Source of the DNA: Pyrinomonadaceae bacterium
GTDB lineage: Bacteria; Acidobacteriota; Blastocatellia; Pyrinomonadales; Pyrinomonadaceae
Assembly: GCA_026129865.1 (NCBI GenBank)
Contig: JAHCHG010000001.1
Span: forward strand, 62,001-126,000
Length of the DNA: 64,000 bases
Reading direction: 5' to 3'
Shown here: positions 52,884-62,443 of the stretch, one piece after another
Numbering within the stretch: the first letter of the stretch is position 1
How the letters are laid out: the number at the start of each line of letters is the position of its first letter
The notes under the pieces: model-generated
Databases searched by the model: none
What the model saw: the letters and a program-made list of their open reading frames with translations, nothing else
Told to the model about the DNA's origin: nothing
Position numbers and translations under genes: made by a program

Positions 52884-53723
52884 TCAGCTCGTTTCGTTAT
52901 TATCATCGGACTGATCTGCAGCATCTTTCACCTTCGCTTTTTGGTTCTCTTCCGCGATAGCATAGAGTGCAGACTTAACGTGAAACGGCGTTAATCCGGG
53001 ATAAGTTTCAAGCAAAAGAGCGATAATACCGACGATATGCGGACAGGCGAAACTGTTTCCCGTCAGCTGTTTGTAAGACTTATTGAGCCAGGCAGTTTTA
53101 ATATTGACTCCCGGCGCCGTCAATTCGATCACCTCGCCGTACCTAAAACCGAAATCGAACGGATCCGTAGAATCATCCTTGCTGACGGAAATCAGCGAAG
53201 AGGAAAAAACGGACGGAAAGCTTGGATGCGGAAGATTGTTTGCCGCCGCCACGACAATGCAGCCTGCCTGATATGCACGGTCAAGCAGATCGTGAAGCGG
53301 CGCAAAAAGCTGCGGTCGCGTGGTGCCTAAACTCAAATTAATTATCCGGTAACGCTTCTTGATCGCATACTCAAGTCCGGCGAGAAACGCCTGACCATCG
53401 CCCGAACCGCCTGAACCCAAAACCTTTATGCTGTAAAATTCAGCGTCCGGTGCGATCCGCGAAATAATACTCGCGCAAGCGGTGCCGTGACCGGCAGAAT
53501 CACCGTCGTCGGAAGGTTCAAAAACGACCTTCTTTTCCTGCCGCCTTGCCACGACAGACTCTTTTACTTTTCCTAAGAGCGCAGGGTGGTCGGCATCGAT
53601 TCCGCTGTCGATGATCGCGACTTCCACGCCTTTCCCGGTACGCAGTTTCCAGCTTTCATCGATCTGAAAGTAGGTCGTGATCGACGAATATTCATTTGAT
53701 TCGTATGCGGAAACTTCGGTCAT
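52884..53723 (-). CDS. Cytosolic S8 subtilisin-like serine protease
   Basis: A 279-residue compact subtilase without signal peptide or propeptide. The catalytic triad is Asp39 (AIIDSGID), His79 (GHGTACA) and Ser224 (TGNSFACPH), with the oxyanion Asn163 in VVAAANNLP. The serine motif has Asn in place of the usual Thr (GNSFACPH, not GTSMAAPH). The length is that of a bare catalytic domain. It lies 32 nt downstream of the GAF protein gene and 24 nt upstream of an M16 pair. Cytosolic subtilases often process peptides or respond to a signal, and the GAF gene could supply one. Confidence 0.9.
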   Translation of the reverse strand: MTEVSAYESNEYSSITTYFQIDESWKLRTGKGVEVAIIDSGIDADHPALLGKVKESVVARRQEKKVVFEPSDDGDSAGHGTACASIISRIAPDAEFYSIKVLGSGGSGDGQAFLAGLEYAIKKRYRIINLSLGTTRPQLFAPLHDLLDRAYQAGCIVVAAANNLPHPSFPSVFSSSLISVSKDDSTDPFDFGFRYGEVIELTAPGVNIKTAWLNKSYKQLTGNSFACPHIVGIIALLLETYPGLTPFHVKSALYAIAEENQKAKVKDAADQSDDNNETS

Positions 53724-53755
53724 AATTATTCCGGAAACGCCTGCAGCGATCTGAT

Positions 53756-54532
53756 CTAGTAGCTCAAATAGTTCGTATTTGCTTTTCCGTCAGCAAATTC
53801 AAGGATCGATTCAAGGACTTTTCGACACATTTTCCGCTCCTCTTCACCTCTGCTGGCAAGTTCGCGAACAAGTATCGCCAGATCCAAGATCTCTTTATGT
53901 TCCGAAGTGCTTCGAAGTTCGTCCAGCCATTTGCGAACGTCCGCGAAATCCGTAGTCTCATCCGCCGTCAGCATCTGATCCGTGAAGTCATGAAACAGTT
54001 TTGCGGATTCATAAGCGTTCACAAGCGACGAGATCGCTTCGGCAAAAACTGCTGCCTCGTCCATTTCGTCCGCGGTAAAAGATTCATACGGCGGATCGCC
54101 GATCCGGTTTACATATTCAAGAACGCCGATCACTTCGCCTTTATGACGCAACGGCGTCGCGAGCAGTGTTTGTGTCGAATAACCTGTCTGCTTGTCGACT
54201 TCCGCGTAAAAACTGTCTTCCTCGCCCGCGTCGGCGATGACCATCGGTTGTCCGGACGAAAAAACGAATCCCGCCACGCCTTTTCCGGCGGGAACGGTAA
54301 TGTCGATAAGCTGATGAGCAACCTTGCCGATCGCGGATATAAATCGCAGATCTCCATGACTGCCGTCGCGGATCAGGACCGATGCTTCTTCGGAGTTCAT
54401 TTGCCCTGCTGAAATGTAAAGCAAATTTTCTATCGAACGTGTCAATGGTTCGATCAGTGCGTTTGCAACATCGACCGTTTCGATCACGGATCGAAGTTTT
54501 TCTTCCAGACTAAATTTGTCGTGCGCGGTCAT
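53756..54532 (-). CDS. GAF-domain sensor protein
   Basis: A 258-residue soluble protein. A GAF domain spans about residues 24-170 (ASVLIRDGSHGDLRFISAIG, KGVAGFVFSSGQPMVIAD, LLATPLRHKGEVIGVLEYVNR), the fold that binds cyclic nucleotides, small ligands or redox cofactors. The remaining 90 residues are helical with no output enzyme domain, so it may signal by binding a partner protein. It is the first gene of the GAF-S8-M16-M16 unit and is divergent from the S41 gene at 54777. The ligand is unknown. Confidence 0.82.
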   Translation of the reverse strand: MTAHDKFSLEEKLRSVIETVDVANALIEPLTRSIENLLYISAGQMNSEEASVLIRDGSHGDLRFISAIGKVAHQLIDITVPAGKGVAGFVFSSGQPMVIADAGEEDSFYAEVDKQTGYSTQTLLATPLRHKGEVIGVLEYVNRIGDPPYESFTADEMDEAAVFAEAISSLVNAYESAKLFHDFTDQMLTADETTDFADVRKWLDELRSTSEHKEILDLAILVRELASRGEEERKMCRKVLESILEFADGKANTNYLSY

Positions 54533-54639
54533 AAGTAATGATTTTCTCTTATTTAATCGGGTTTAATCAAGCACGACAACTGGATAAAAAATTTGTGGAA
54601 ATATGCGTATATTGTTACTTTTAAGAAGCATAATTTAAT

Positions 54640-54776
54640 TGAACCCGGCGCGCGCGCAAAATTTCGGCTTTTGACCGAACGGGGCGCGGGCTCTATTGGT
54701 TCCTGAAGAAACGGAAAATTGCGGGAAGGTCTGATCAGGAAAACCGGTCAGGGAACCTTTTTTCCGGTTTTTGGAA
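54640..54776 (+). promoter_or_regulatory. Structured leader upstream of the S41 gene
   Basis: The leader can form several hairpins. GGTTCCTGA (54698-54706) can pair with TCAGGAAAACC (54735-54745) or with TCAGGGAACC (54748-54757); the second lies in the loop of a terminator-like stem AAAACCGG/CCGGTTTT (54740-54747 and 54764-54771) just 5 nt before the ATG. The alternatives exclude each other, which looks like attenuation. No known riboswitch class recognised. Confidence 0.45.
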
Positions 54777-56501
54777 ATGAATACTATGCGGAGAAAGTTT
54801 TTCACAATATCGATATTTTTGCTGCTGTTAAATCTTGCCGGTAATTCACAAACTTCTCCGGGAACGGTTTCACAGCTCCCGGAGGTTGAACCGTTCAAGT
54901 TGAGTTCGGGGAGTTCATTTTCCGCCGGAGTTCCGCGCAGCGGCAGCGGCGCGCCGGTCAATGGCGTACGAAATTATAAAAATTCGATCACCGAAGATTT
55001 TTCCGAGGCGCTTGAGATCATTAAAAACAACTATGCTTCCCGCGAAAAGGTAGATTATGCTGCGCTCACAAAAAATTCGATAACTTCAATGCTTCGAACG
55101 CTCGATCCGCATTCGAGCTATTTTGATGCCGACGAATTTAAGGAATTAATTGACGATCAGCACAGCGAGTATTTTGGGATCGGCGCGACGATCGTAAATT
55201 ACCGGCGCGATGGAAAATTTGCGACGTACATTTCTTCGACGTTTCCCGATTCGCCCGCAGCAAAGGCGAATCTTCGCTTTGGCGACAAGATCGTTTCGGT
55301 CAACGGCGTGAATATGCTCGATCGATCGTCGAGTTTTGTTAGAGATCGGGTTCGCGGACCAAAGGGCACGACGATTAAACTGCAAATCGAGCGCGCAGGC
55401 TCGAAACATCTTTTAACTGTTGATCTTACGCGAAACCGTGTTGCTCAGCCTTCAATTCCGGATGCATATATACTTCGTCCGGGCGTCGGTTATATCAACC
55501 TTGCGAACGGATTCAATTACACGACCGAGCAAGAGCTGGAAACCGCACTTGCAGAACTTCGATCGTCGGGTGCTGCCTCGCTAATTCTTGACCTGCGAGA
55601 TAATCCGGGAGGAATTGTCGAACAGGCAGTTCGAGTTACTGAAAAATTCCTTGAACGCGGACAAACGGTCGTCTCGCAGCGCGGGAGATTCCGCATCGAC
55701 AACCGGACCTGGAAATCACGTAATCGCGCCGTCGAGAAACTGCCGCTCGTGGTTTTGGTCAACGAAGGCAGCGCGTCGGCTTCCGAGATCGTCGCCGGCG
55801 CTTTGCAGGATTATGACCGCGCTCTGATAGTCGGCGAGAATACGTTTGGAAAAGGTCTGGTTCAAAGCGTCTTGACACTTCCGAACGGCGCCGGAGGTCT
55901 CGCGTTGACGACCGCACGCTATTACACACCGTCGGGTCGCTCGATCCAGCGAAAGTACGACGACGGTTCGATCTACGATTATTTTAATCATTCCGAGAAG
56001 ACCATTCCTGACGAACGCGAGGTCGCAAAAACGGCGGGCGGAAGAAAGGTTTACGGCGGAAATGGAATAACGCCGGACGAACTTGTCGAACCGGAAAAGC
56101 TGACGCCGGTGCAGGAAAGACTTCTCGATCCGATCTTTTTCTTTTCGCGAGAGGTCATTGCCGGACGATTCCCAGAAGCCGGCGAATTTCGAATCGGTTC
56201 GAAGATCCGTTACGGAAGCCGGATCAGACCGGGAGACATGGCGATCTCAGAAGCGCTGTTTAAAAGATTTATCGAGTTTATCGAAAGTTCGAATTCGTGG
56301 AGTTTTAAAACCGAAAATCTTAGATCCGAAGAAAAGTTCATTAAGATGCGTCTTAGATACAATCTGGTTTCGGCAGCAATTGGCAATGTTTCCGCAAACC
56401 AGGTGCTGATCGATGAAGACAGGCAGATCGAAAAAGCCCTCGAAAGTCTTCCGAGAGCGCAGCAGTTAGCCGCCGCAGCGCGCGGTTCCGTCAAAAAATA
56501 A
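54777..56501 (+). CDS. S41 carboxy-terminal processing protease
   Basis: A 574-residue exported protease. The ATG at 54777 (an ATG 9 nt later is also possible) precedes the signal peptide ending near LAGNSQ. The PDZ segment is FPDSPAAKANLRFGDKIVSVNG; the catalytic Ser is in GSASASEIVAGAL and the Lys in NTFGKGLVQS, 25 residues apart. It has the same layout and many shared segments (HSEYFGIGATI, NGGITPDE-like ends) with the protease at 19279, so the two are paralogues. A structured leader lies directly upstream. Its location beside other protease genes may reflect a common role in envelope protein turnover. Confidence 0.93.
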   Translation: MNTMRRKFFTISIFLLLLNLAGNSQTSPGTVSQLPEVEPFKLSSGSSFSAGVPRSGSGAPVNGVRNYKNSITEDFSEALEIIKNNYASREKVDYAALTKNSITSMLRTLDPHSSYFDADEFKELIDDQHSEYFGIGATIVNYRRDGKFATYISSTFPDSPAAKANLRFGDKIVSVNGVNMLDRSSSFVRDRVRGPKGTTIKLQIERAGSKHLLTVDLTRNRVAQPSIPDAYILRPGVGYINLANGFNYTTEQELETALAELRSSGAASLILDLRDNPGGIVEQAVRVTEKFLERGQTVVSQRGRFRIDNRTWKSRNRAVEKLPLVVLVNEGSASASEIVAGALQDYDRALIVGENTFGKGLVQSVLTLPNGAGGLALTTARYYTPSGRSIQRKYDDGSIYDYFNHSEKTIPDEREVAKTAGGRKVYGGNGITPDELVEPEKLTPVQERLLDPIFFFSREVIAGRFPEAGEFRIGSKIRYGSRIRPGDMAISEALFKRFIEFIESSNSWSFKTENLRSEEKFIKMRLRYNLVSAAIGNVSANQVLIDEDRQIEKALESLPRAQQLAAAARGSVKK

Positions 56502-56504
56502 AAA

Positions 56505-56531
56505 AACCCGCCGGACAATTTAGCCGGCGGG
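56505..56531 (-). terminator. Hairpin between S41 and hybrid kinase genes
   Basis: CCCGCCGG (56507-56514) and CCGGCGGG (56524-56531) form an 8-bp stem with a 9-nt loop. A run of T follows on the minus strand, so it fits the end of the hybrid kinase transcript; on the plus strand it starts 5 nt after the S41 stop. Confidence 0.7.
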
Positions 56532-56678
56532 ATAAAAAGAAACAGGAGGAATCAGAAAGACTTAAAGTTTCGCCAAAAATGTAAATTCTAAATCGCTCAA
56601 CTCTTAGTCTGCCTTAATTGATGAACCCATTTTCTAATGCGTTGCTTTTTAATTTCTCTTTCTCAAACTTTTTTCCGC

Positions 56679-59600
56679 TCAATTCCTTGAATCGAGAAAT
56701 TCCCTGACCTTTTCCGAAAGTGCATTAAATGTAAACGGTTTAGGAATATAATTGCTGTCATTTTTGCTGATAAAGTCCATCAGATTTGTATCGTCCGTGT
56801 AGCCCGATGTAAATAGTATCGGAAGTTCCGGATGGGACTTGCTCAATTTTTCGCCGAGTTCCCGCCCGCCCATGTCGGGCATTACAACGTCAGTCAAGAC
56901 CAGATCAACGTCGTAATTTATCCTATCAAGCATTTCCAGCGCTTCGTTTCCGTTACCGGCTTCAAAAATTACATAGCCGCATTCTTCGAGGACCTGACGT
57001 GTTAATGCCCGCACCATATGTTCATCCTCGACAATCAGGATCGATTCGCTTCCCGTTCGATGCGGCTTGACGACCTCAAACTTAGTTTCATCGTCTGAAA
57101 AACCTGCCGACTTAGGAAGATAGATCCGAAAGCGTGTGCCTTCAGACAGGCGGCTTTGTACAAAAATATGACCTTTTGATTGTTTTATGATCCCGTAAAC
57201 GGTCGCGAGCCCCAGTCCCGTGCCTTTTCCGACGACCTTCGTCGTGTAAAAAGGCTCGAAGATATTATCAAGCGTTTCTTTGCCCATTCCGATGCCGGTA
57301 TCGCTGACTTCGACCAAAACGTACCGTCCTTCAGGCGGAAAATCCGGCGCTTCTGCTTCTTTAGCACTGACCAATTCGTTAGAAGTTTTGATCGTGAATG
57401 TTCCCCCATTCGGCATCGCATCGCGAGCGTTTACCGCAAGATTTGTGATCACTTGCGCGATCTGTCCCGCGTCCGATTCGATGTTCCAGAGTTCCAGCTG
57501 AAGCTCCGTTTTGAGATAAAGATTTTCTCCGATAAGCCGTTTTAAGAGCTTCGTCGTGTCGCGAATGACATCGTTCAGATCGACGATCGTGAGCTGCAAG
57601 ACCTGTTTTCGGCTAAACGCAAGAAGCTGCTTAGTCAGCTCGGCAGACCGCTCGCCGGCTTTTTTAATCTCGAGAATATTACTCCGGTTCGGATCGTCTT
57701 CCCCTATTCGTTTTAATACAAGTTCGCTGTAACCGTTGATCGCGGTCAGCATATTGTTAAAATCATGCGCAATGCCGCCGGCGAGCCTGCCGACAGATTC
57801 AAGTTTTTGCGAACGCTGAAGCTGCTCTTCCTTTTCCTGTTCCATTTCGATCAGCCTGACATTTTCTATCGCATTTGCGACGAGGTTCGCAGACAAACGC
57901 ATTGCCGTTAAATGTTCGTTTTCAAACGCTTCAGGCGTTTTAGTGAAGGCGCCGATGACTCCGATCACAGAGCCTTTGATCTTCATTGGTGCAACCAGCG
58001 TTGAGCCGTTAAATGCATGATCTTCACCTAGATCATATTCGAGCCCTTTTGGATTTGTTGAAATGAGAACTTCTCCGGTCCGGACAGCCTCGGAAACAAT
58101 CGGTTCCGCCATAATTCTATCGTTTGGTGAAATATGATCCGGTTCGTCAGCTTCGTTCCAGTAAAAGCTCAGTTCCTGCGACCCATCACTTTTCGTTTGC
58201 GAAATAAAAAGTGTCGAACACGGGATCGAAGCGAGTGAAAACTTTAGAACTGCCCTGAATATCGCACCGATATCGCGCGCCGCTCCGACCGTTTGGGCGA
58301 GTTCGCTCAAAATATCAAGCAAGTTCTCATATTCACGGATCGCGCGCGAATTGGCTTCGGAAATCGCTTCTTCCGATTTTCGCCGCTCCGTTACGTCCAT
58401 ATTGATGCCGATCATTCGAAGCGGCGTGCCGCCTTCGTCAAACATCACCTTTGCACGAATTTGAATCCATCTGACCGATCCGTCCGTTCGAATTATCCTG
58501 AATTCCTGATTCCATTCACCAGAATTGATCGAACGAAGAATTTCGGCATCGATCGATGAAAAATCGTCCGGATGAAAAAGCGAAGTCCAGGTCTTAAAAC
58601 TGCCGTCGAAGCTGCCCTTAGGGAGACCGTAAACTATCTCCATTCCCGACGACCAGAAAACATTGTTCCGCCGCATATCCCATTCAAAGCTTCCAATGTT
58701 CGCAGCCTGCTGTGAGAGCGCAAGAGTTTCGCTGGTTCGCCGAAGCTGTTCTTCAGCTTCCCGCCGTTCTGTCACATCGCGCAAAACGCCTTCGCGAAAC
58801 TCGACGTTCCCGTCGTCGTTGCAAATTAAGCGGCTGTTATTTTCAACCCAGATCTCCGAACCGTCTTTCCGCCGCATTCGAAAAACGTTTGATCCATTTT
58901 TTCCGGTTTCAGAGATCCGGTTGATGTCTCCGTCGGAATCGAAATAGAGTTCCGATTCAAACCCGAGCTTAAGCATTTCCTCTTTGCTCGAGTAACCGAA
59001 CATTTTGACCATTGCCGGGTTTATATCGATCAACCTTCCGTCGGCAGTTGAATAATAAAAGCCGTCGATCATCCTGTCGAACAGTTTTCTGAGTCGTTCT
59101 TCGGATTCTAAAAGCGCACTTTCGGCATTTTTTCGATCGGAAATATCGTTGGAAATTCCCATAAATCCGATCACTTTTCCTTCGCGGTCTGTGATCGGCG
59201 AATTCATCACATACGCCGGTTTTTTCCCGCCGGTCTTTGATGTAATTTCGTACTCGCCTTCCCAACTTCTGCCGGAAAACATGCGTTTGCGGATCTTCTC
59301 GATGAGATCCGCATCAAGCCCGGGCATAAGAATGTCGAACGCATTCCTGCCCAGCACTTCGTCCTGTTTCCACCCGAAAAGCCATTCGGCATGCCGGTTC
59401 CAGTAAATTATTTTTCCGTCAATGTCGGTCGCAATCACCGATTGACGAATAGTGTCCAGCAGATGAGCTTGAAATCTGATCGCTTCTTCCGACGCCATCC
59501 GCTCGGTTATATCCTGCGCGACGCCCGTGATCGTTATGATTTCACGCTTGTCATCGCGAAGTGCGGTTCCGGTCACCGAAACATATCGATCGTGTTCCGA

Positions 59601-61994
59601 TTCAGATTTCGTTCGAAGATCGATCTGCATCGGCACTCCGGTCTCGACCGCAGCCCGGAAAGCTTCGCGTAAGCGATAGGCGTCATCTTCATAAAAAAAT
59701 TCAAGGATCTCTTCGAATGGAGGAACTCCTGCCGCTCGGTCGCGTCCGGAAATATCGAAAAGCAGGTCCGACCAGATCATCTCGCCGGTTTTGACCAAAT
59801 ATTGCCAATCGCCGATACGTCCAAGCTTTTGAGCTTCTTTTAGTCTTCTCTCGCTGTCAGTGAGTTCTGTTTCGGAATGCCATCTTCGAATTGCTATCGC
59901 AGCCGATCCGGTCGTAAGTTCGACAAGATTTCGATGTTTTTCGGAAGGCAAACCGATTTCTCGGTAATAGATCGCAAAGGTTGCAAGTGCGTTTTCATTT
60001 TCGTCAAGGATCGGAGTCGACCAACAGGCTCGAAAGCCGTTATCTAGTGCGATAGATCGAAAATCGTTCCAGAGCGGGTCGGTTTCGATGTTCGCAACGA
60101 TCACCGGCTGTTTTCGATAAGCCGCGGTTCCGCAAGATCCCTGCCCTTCACCGATCCGTAAGTTTTCATAAGCCCTTAGAAATTCATTACCGAGCCTTGG
60201 ACCGATCACCGATCTTACCCGGTCGCCTTTTCGATCCAGTAAAACGATCGAACAAAACATTTCCGGGCAGATCCGTTCTACCATTTTCAAGAGAACATCA
60301 AGGGTTTCGGAAAGAGGTTTGCCCAGCGCAACCATCTCAAGAACCTGCTTCTGACCCTGAATGATGATCTCGGATTCTTTTCTTTCGGAAATGTCCCGGT
60401 TGATCATTATCAGGGCAGGATTGGCTTTATAAATTATTCGGGAGGCATTTACCTCCATCAGCATTTTTATTCCGTTCTTTTTAACGTGAGTCGCCTCGTA
60501 CGGTCTTGAAGCTCTACCAGCCGTTTTAATATCGGAGACCGGAAGATTCCCTTCATCGGCAACGATCTGCGAGACCGGCAAACCCATGAAATCTTCCTTC
60601 GAATAACCATAAACTTTGCAGGCGCGCTCGTTCACATCAAGGATGATCTTGTTTTGCGGATCGACAACCAAAATTGCATCGTGCGCTTGTTCAAAAACCG
60701 TTCTATAGTCTCTTTCGGAACTGCGTAAAGCGCGTTCGGCGGCAACCCTTTCGGTAATGTCGATAGCTACACCGCGGACGACCGGTTTATTAACGCCTTT
60801 TGTCCGAAGAGTATTTATATATTCCCAGATCCGCACATTTCCGGATTTGGTAATTATTCGCCCTTTACCCTGAGCCTTTCCGGATTCCTTTAATTGTTCA
60901 AGATATTTATCAAATTCTCCGTGATATTCGCGACTAAAAAGCTGCTTGAGATTGATCGAACGAAGTTCATCCAGCGAATAGCCGGTGTTTTCGACAGTTC
61001 GGCGGTTTGCGGTCAGGATGTTTGCTTTTAGGTCGTGAGTAAGAATTATTATCGGACTGTGTTCGACAAGATCGCGGTATCGATCTTCGCTGTCCAGGAC
61101 GGCTCGCGCCAGGCGTTTTTGGTCTGTTACATCGCGGGTTACACAGATCAAAGATGTTACCTTTCCCGCCCGGTCGCGGAGCGGAGCAGCGTTCGTTTCC
61201 ATCCAGCGGCGTGCTCCTTTGAGACCGGTCATCCTAAATTCAAGCGATTTCGTATTTCCCTGCGCAACTTGTTTCGATAGGGTCGCGAAGTCCTCGCGGT
61301 AGGCTTCTTCAACCATTTCGATTATCGATCTTCCGCGAACTTCACCTATCGAGTCCGCCTCGATCATCCGTAATCCCGCAGGATTCATGTCGATAATTGT
61401 TCCGTCCAAAGAAACGACTTTGACGCATTCCGGTTCGTTTTCAAGTATCGAACGCAGCCGCTGCTCGCTTTTAACAAGTTTTTCTTCCGTCCGCTGCCGC
61501 TCACCGATCTGTTTGATCAGAGCAATATTCTTTTCTTCTAATTTATTTATCAGACTTTCGCTGTAAAGCTTGAGGAGTTCATCTCTTTCGATCTGATGAT
61601 CAACTTTTTCACGATTAACATTGCCGCCGGTTTCGATGATCTCTTCGATCTTACGCAAAAGTTCATCGGGTTCGATCGGTTTCCGAATGAACTTAACCGC
61701 GCCGAGCCGAAGCGCAAGTTCTTCGTCCATTAGGTCGGTGTAGGTCGCCGTGAAAAAGACGAACGGGATCTTGCTGAAGTCCTTGTGCTTTCGGCACTCG
61801 TGACAAAAAAGAAACCCGTCCATGACGGGCATCAAAATATCTGAAATGATCAAATCAAACGCGTTCTGCGCCAATAGTTCCAGTGCCCTGGTCCCGTTCT
61901 CGGCGGAAACGACCTCAAATCCGCTCGGTTCTAAAAGAGAATGCAGAAAGTATAGATTGTCATTGTTGTCGTCAACAGCGAGTATTCGTTTCAT
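56679..61994 (-). CDS. Giant hybrid histidine kinase (REC, 7 PAS, 2 GAF, HisKA, HATPase, REC)
   Basis: A 1771-residue cytosolic hybrid kinase. Domains in order: receiver 1 (1-125, Asp52), a coiled coil, PAS 176-295, 300-418 and 424-540, GAF 553-705, PAS 713-833, 840-955, 960-1078 and 1088-1205, GAF about 1225-1380, HisKA with His1410 in GGIAHDFNNML, HATPase about 1510-1630 (VTNLAVNARDAMPNGG, DTGIGM, GTGLGLATV), and receiver 2 (1650-1771, Asp1702). There are no membrane segments. The first receiver probably takes phosphate from the upstream kinase or regulator, so a phosphorelay is likely. It is the last gene of its unit. Confidence 0.92.
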   Translation of the reverse strand: MKRILAVDDNNDNLYFLHSLLEPSGFEVVSAENGTRALELLAQNAFDLIISDILMPVMDGFLFCHECRKHKDFSKIPFVFFTATYTDLMDEELALRLGAVKFIRKPIEPDELLRKIEEIIETGGNVNREKVDHQIERDELLKLYSESLINKLEEKNIALIKQIGERQRTEEKLVKSEQRLRSILENEPECVKVVSLDGTIIDMNPAGLRMIEADSIGEVRGRSIIEMVEEAYREDFATLSKQVAQGNTKSLEFRMTGLKGARRWMETNAAPLRDRAGKVTSLICVTRDVTDQKRLARAVLDSEDRYRDLVEHSPIIILTHDLKANILTANRRTVENTGYSLDELRSINLKQLFSREYHGEFDKYLEQLKESGKAQGKGRIITKSGNVRIWEYINTLRTKGVNKPVVRGVAIDITERVAAERALRSSERDYRTVFEQAHDAILVVDPQNKIILDVNERACKVYGYSKEDFMGLPVSQIVADEGNLPVSDIKTAGRASRPYEATHVKKNGIKMLMEVNASRIIYKANPALIMINRDISERKESEIIIQGQKQVLEMVALGKPLSETLDVLLKMVERICPEMFCSIVLLDRKGDRVRSVIGPRLGNEFLRAYENLRIGEGQGSCGTAAYRKQPVIVANIETDPLWNDFRSIALDNGFRACWSTPILDENENALATFAIYYREIGLPSEKHRNLVELTTGSAAIAIRRWHSETELTDSERRLKEAQKLGRIGDWQYLVKTGEMIWSDLLFDISGRDRAAGVPPFEEILEFFYEDDAYRLREAFRAAVETGVPMQIDLRTKSESEHDRYVSVTGTALRDDKREIITITGVAQDITERMASEEAIRFQAHLLDTIRQSVIATDIDGKIIYWNRHAEWLFGWKQDEVLGRNAFDILMPGLDADLIEKIRKRMFSGRSWEGEYEITSKTGGKKPAYVMNSPITDREGKVIGFMGISNDISDRKNAESALLESEERLRKLFDRMIDGFYYSTADGRLIDINPAMVKMFGYSSKEEMLKLGFESELYFDSDGDINRISETGKNGSNVFRMRRKDGSEIWVENNSRLICNDDGNVEFREGVLRDVTERREAEEQLRRTSETLALSQQAANIGSFEWDMRRNNVFWSSGMEIVYGLPKGSFDGSFKTWTSLFHPDDFSSIDAEILRSINSGEWNQEFRIIRTDGSVRWIQIRAKVMFDEGGTPLRMIGINMDVTERRKSEEAISEANSRAIREYENLLDILSELAQTVGAARDIGAIFRAVLKFSLASIPCSTLFISQTKSDGSQELSFYWNEADEPDHISPNDRIMAEPIVSEAVRTGEVLISTNPKGLEYDLGEDHAFNGSTLVAPMKIKGSVIGVIGAFTKTPEAFENEHLTAMRLSANLVANAIENVRLIEMEQEKEEQLQRSQKLESVGRLAGGIAHDFNNMLTAINGYSELVLKRIGEDDPNRSNILEIKKAGERSAELTKQLLAFSRKQVLQLTIVDLNDVIRDTTKLLKRLIGENLYLKTELQLELWNIESDAGQIAQVITNLAVNARDAMPNGGTFTIKTSNELVSAKEAEAPDFPPEGRYVLVEVSDTGIGMGKETLDNIFEPFYTTKVVGKGTGLGLATVYGIIKQSKGHIFVQSRLSEGTRFRIYLPKSAGFSDDETKFEVVKPHRTGSESILIVEDEHMVRALTRQVLEECGYVIFEAGNGNEALEMLDRINYDVDLVLTDVVMPDMGGRELGEKLSKSHPELPILFTSGYTDDTNLMDFISKNDSNYIPKPFTFNALSEKVREFLDSRN

Positions 61995-62012
61995 TTATGT
62001 GCGAAGTTTAAT

Positions 62013-62393
62013 TTAACTTTCCGCGATACTTTTCATCTGGGCTATGAATTTATCCGGATCGATCGGCTTTTCAATATAGCCGTTTGCCCCCGCTTCGATC
62101 GCTTTTTCGCGGTCGCCGCCCATTGCATATGAAGTAACCGCGATTATCACCGGTTCGGGAACAAATCCCGCGTTTCTCAATTTGCGGCAAATAGCATAGC
62201 CGTCCATATCGGGAAGCTGAATATCGAGAAGAATTATGTCCGGAGAAAATTCTTCCGCTTTTTCAATACCAACTAATCCGCTGAACGCTTGCACGACAAT
62301 ATAGTCGTTCTTTGTGAGGAGGTACGAAAGCATGTACATATTTTGTACATTGTCTTCGATGATCAGAATTTTACTTCTATTAGTTTCAACCAT
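62013..62393 (-). CDS. Single-domain response regulator (CheY-like)
   Basis: A 126-residue receiver domain without output domain. The acidic pair is in IIEDN, the phosphoacceptor is Asp57 in ILLDIQLPDMDG, and Thr and Lys of the family follow (AVTSYA and IEKPIDPDKF). The ATG at 62393 is used; an in-frame TTG 18 nt upstream is an alternative. It lies between two kinase genes on the same strand (18 nt to the hybrid kinase, 50 nt from the first kinase), and probably carries phosphate between them. Confidence 0.92.
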   Translation of the reverse strand: MVETNRSKILIIEDNVQNMYMLSYLLTKNDYIVVQAFSGLVGIEKAEEFSPDIILLDIQLPDMDGYAICRKLRNAGFVPEPVIIAVTSYAMGGDREKAIEAGANGYIEKPIDPDKFIAQMKSIAES

Positions 62394-62443
62394 TATAGAC
62401 GATGCCCCCAAATATCCTAAAATGCGCAGCTATCCGGCGATCA

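Noticed and set aside
56532-56678. AGGAGG at about 56544 as the RBS of a small gene
   Set aside because: No start codon with an open frame of useful length follows within a proper distance; I see nothing else in this gap.
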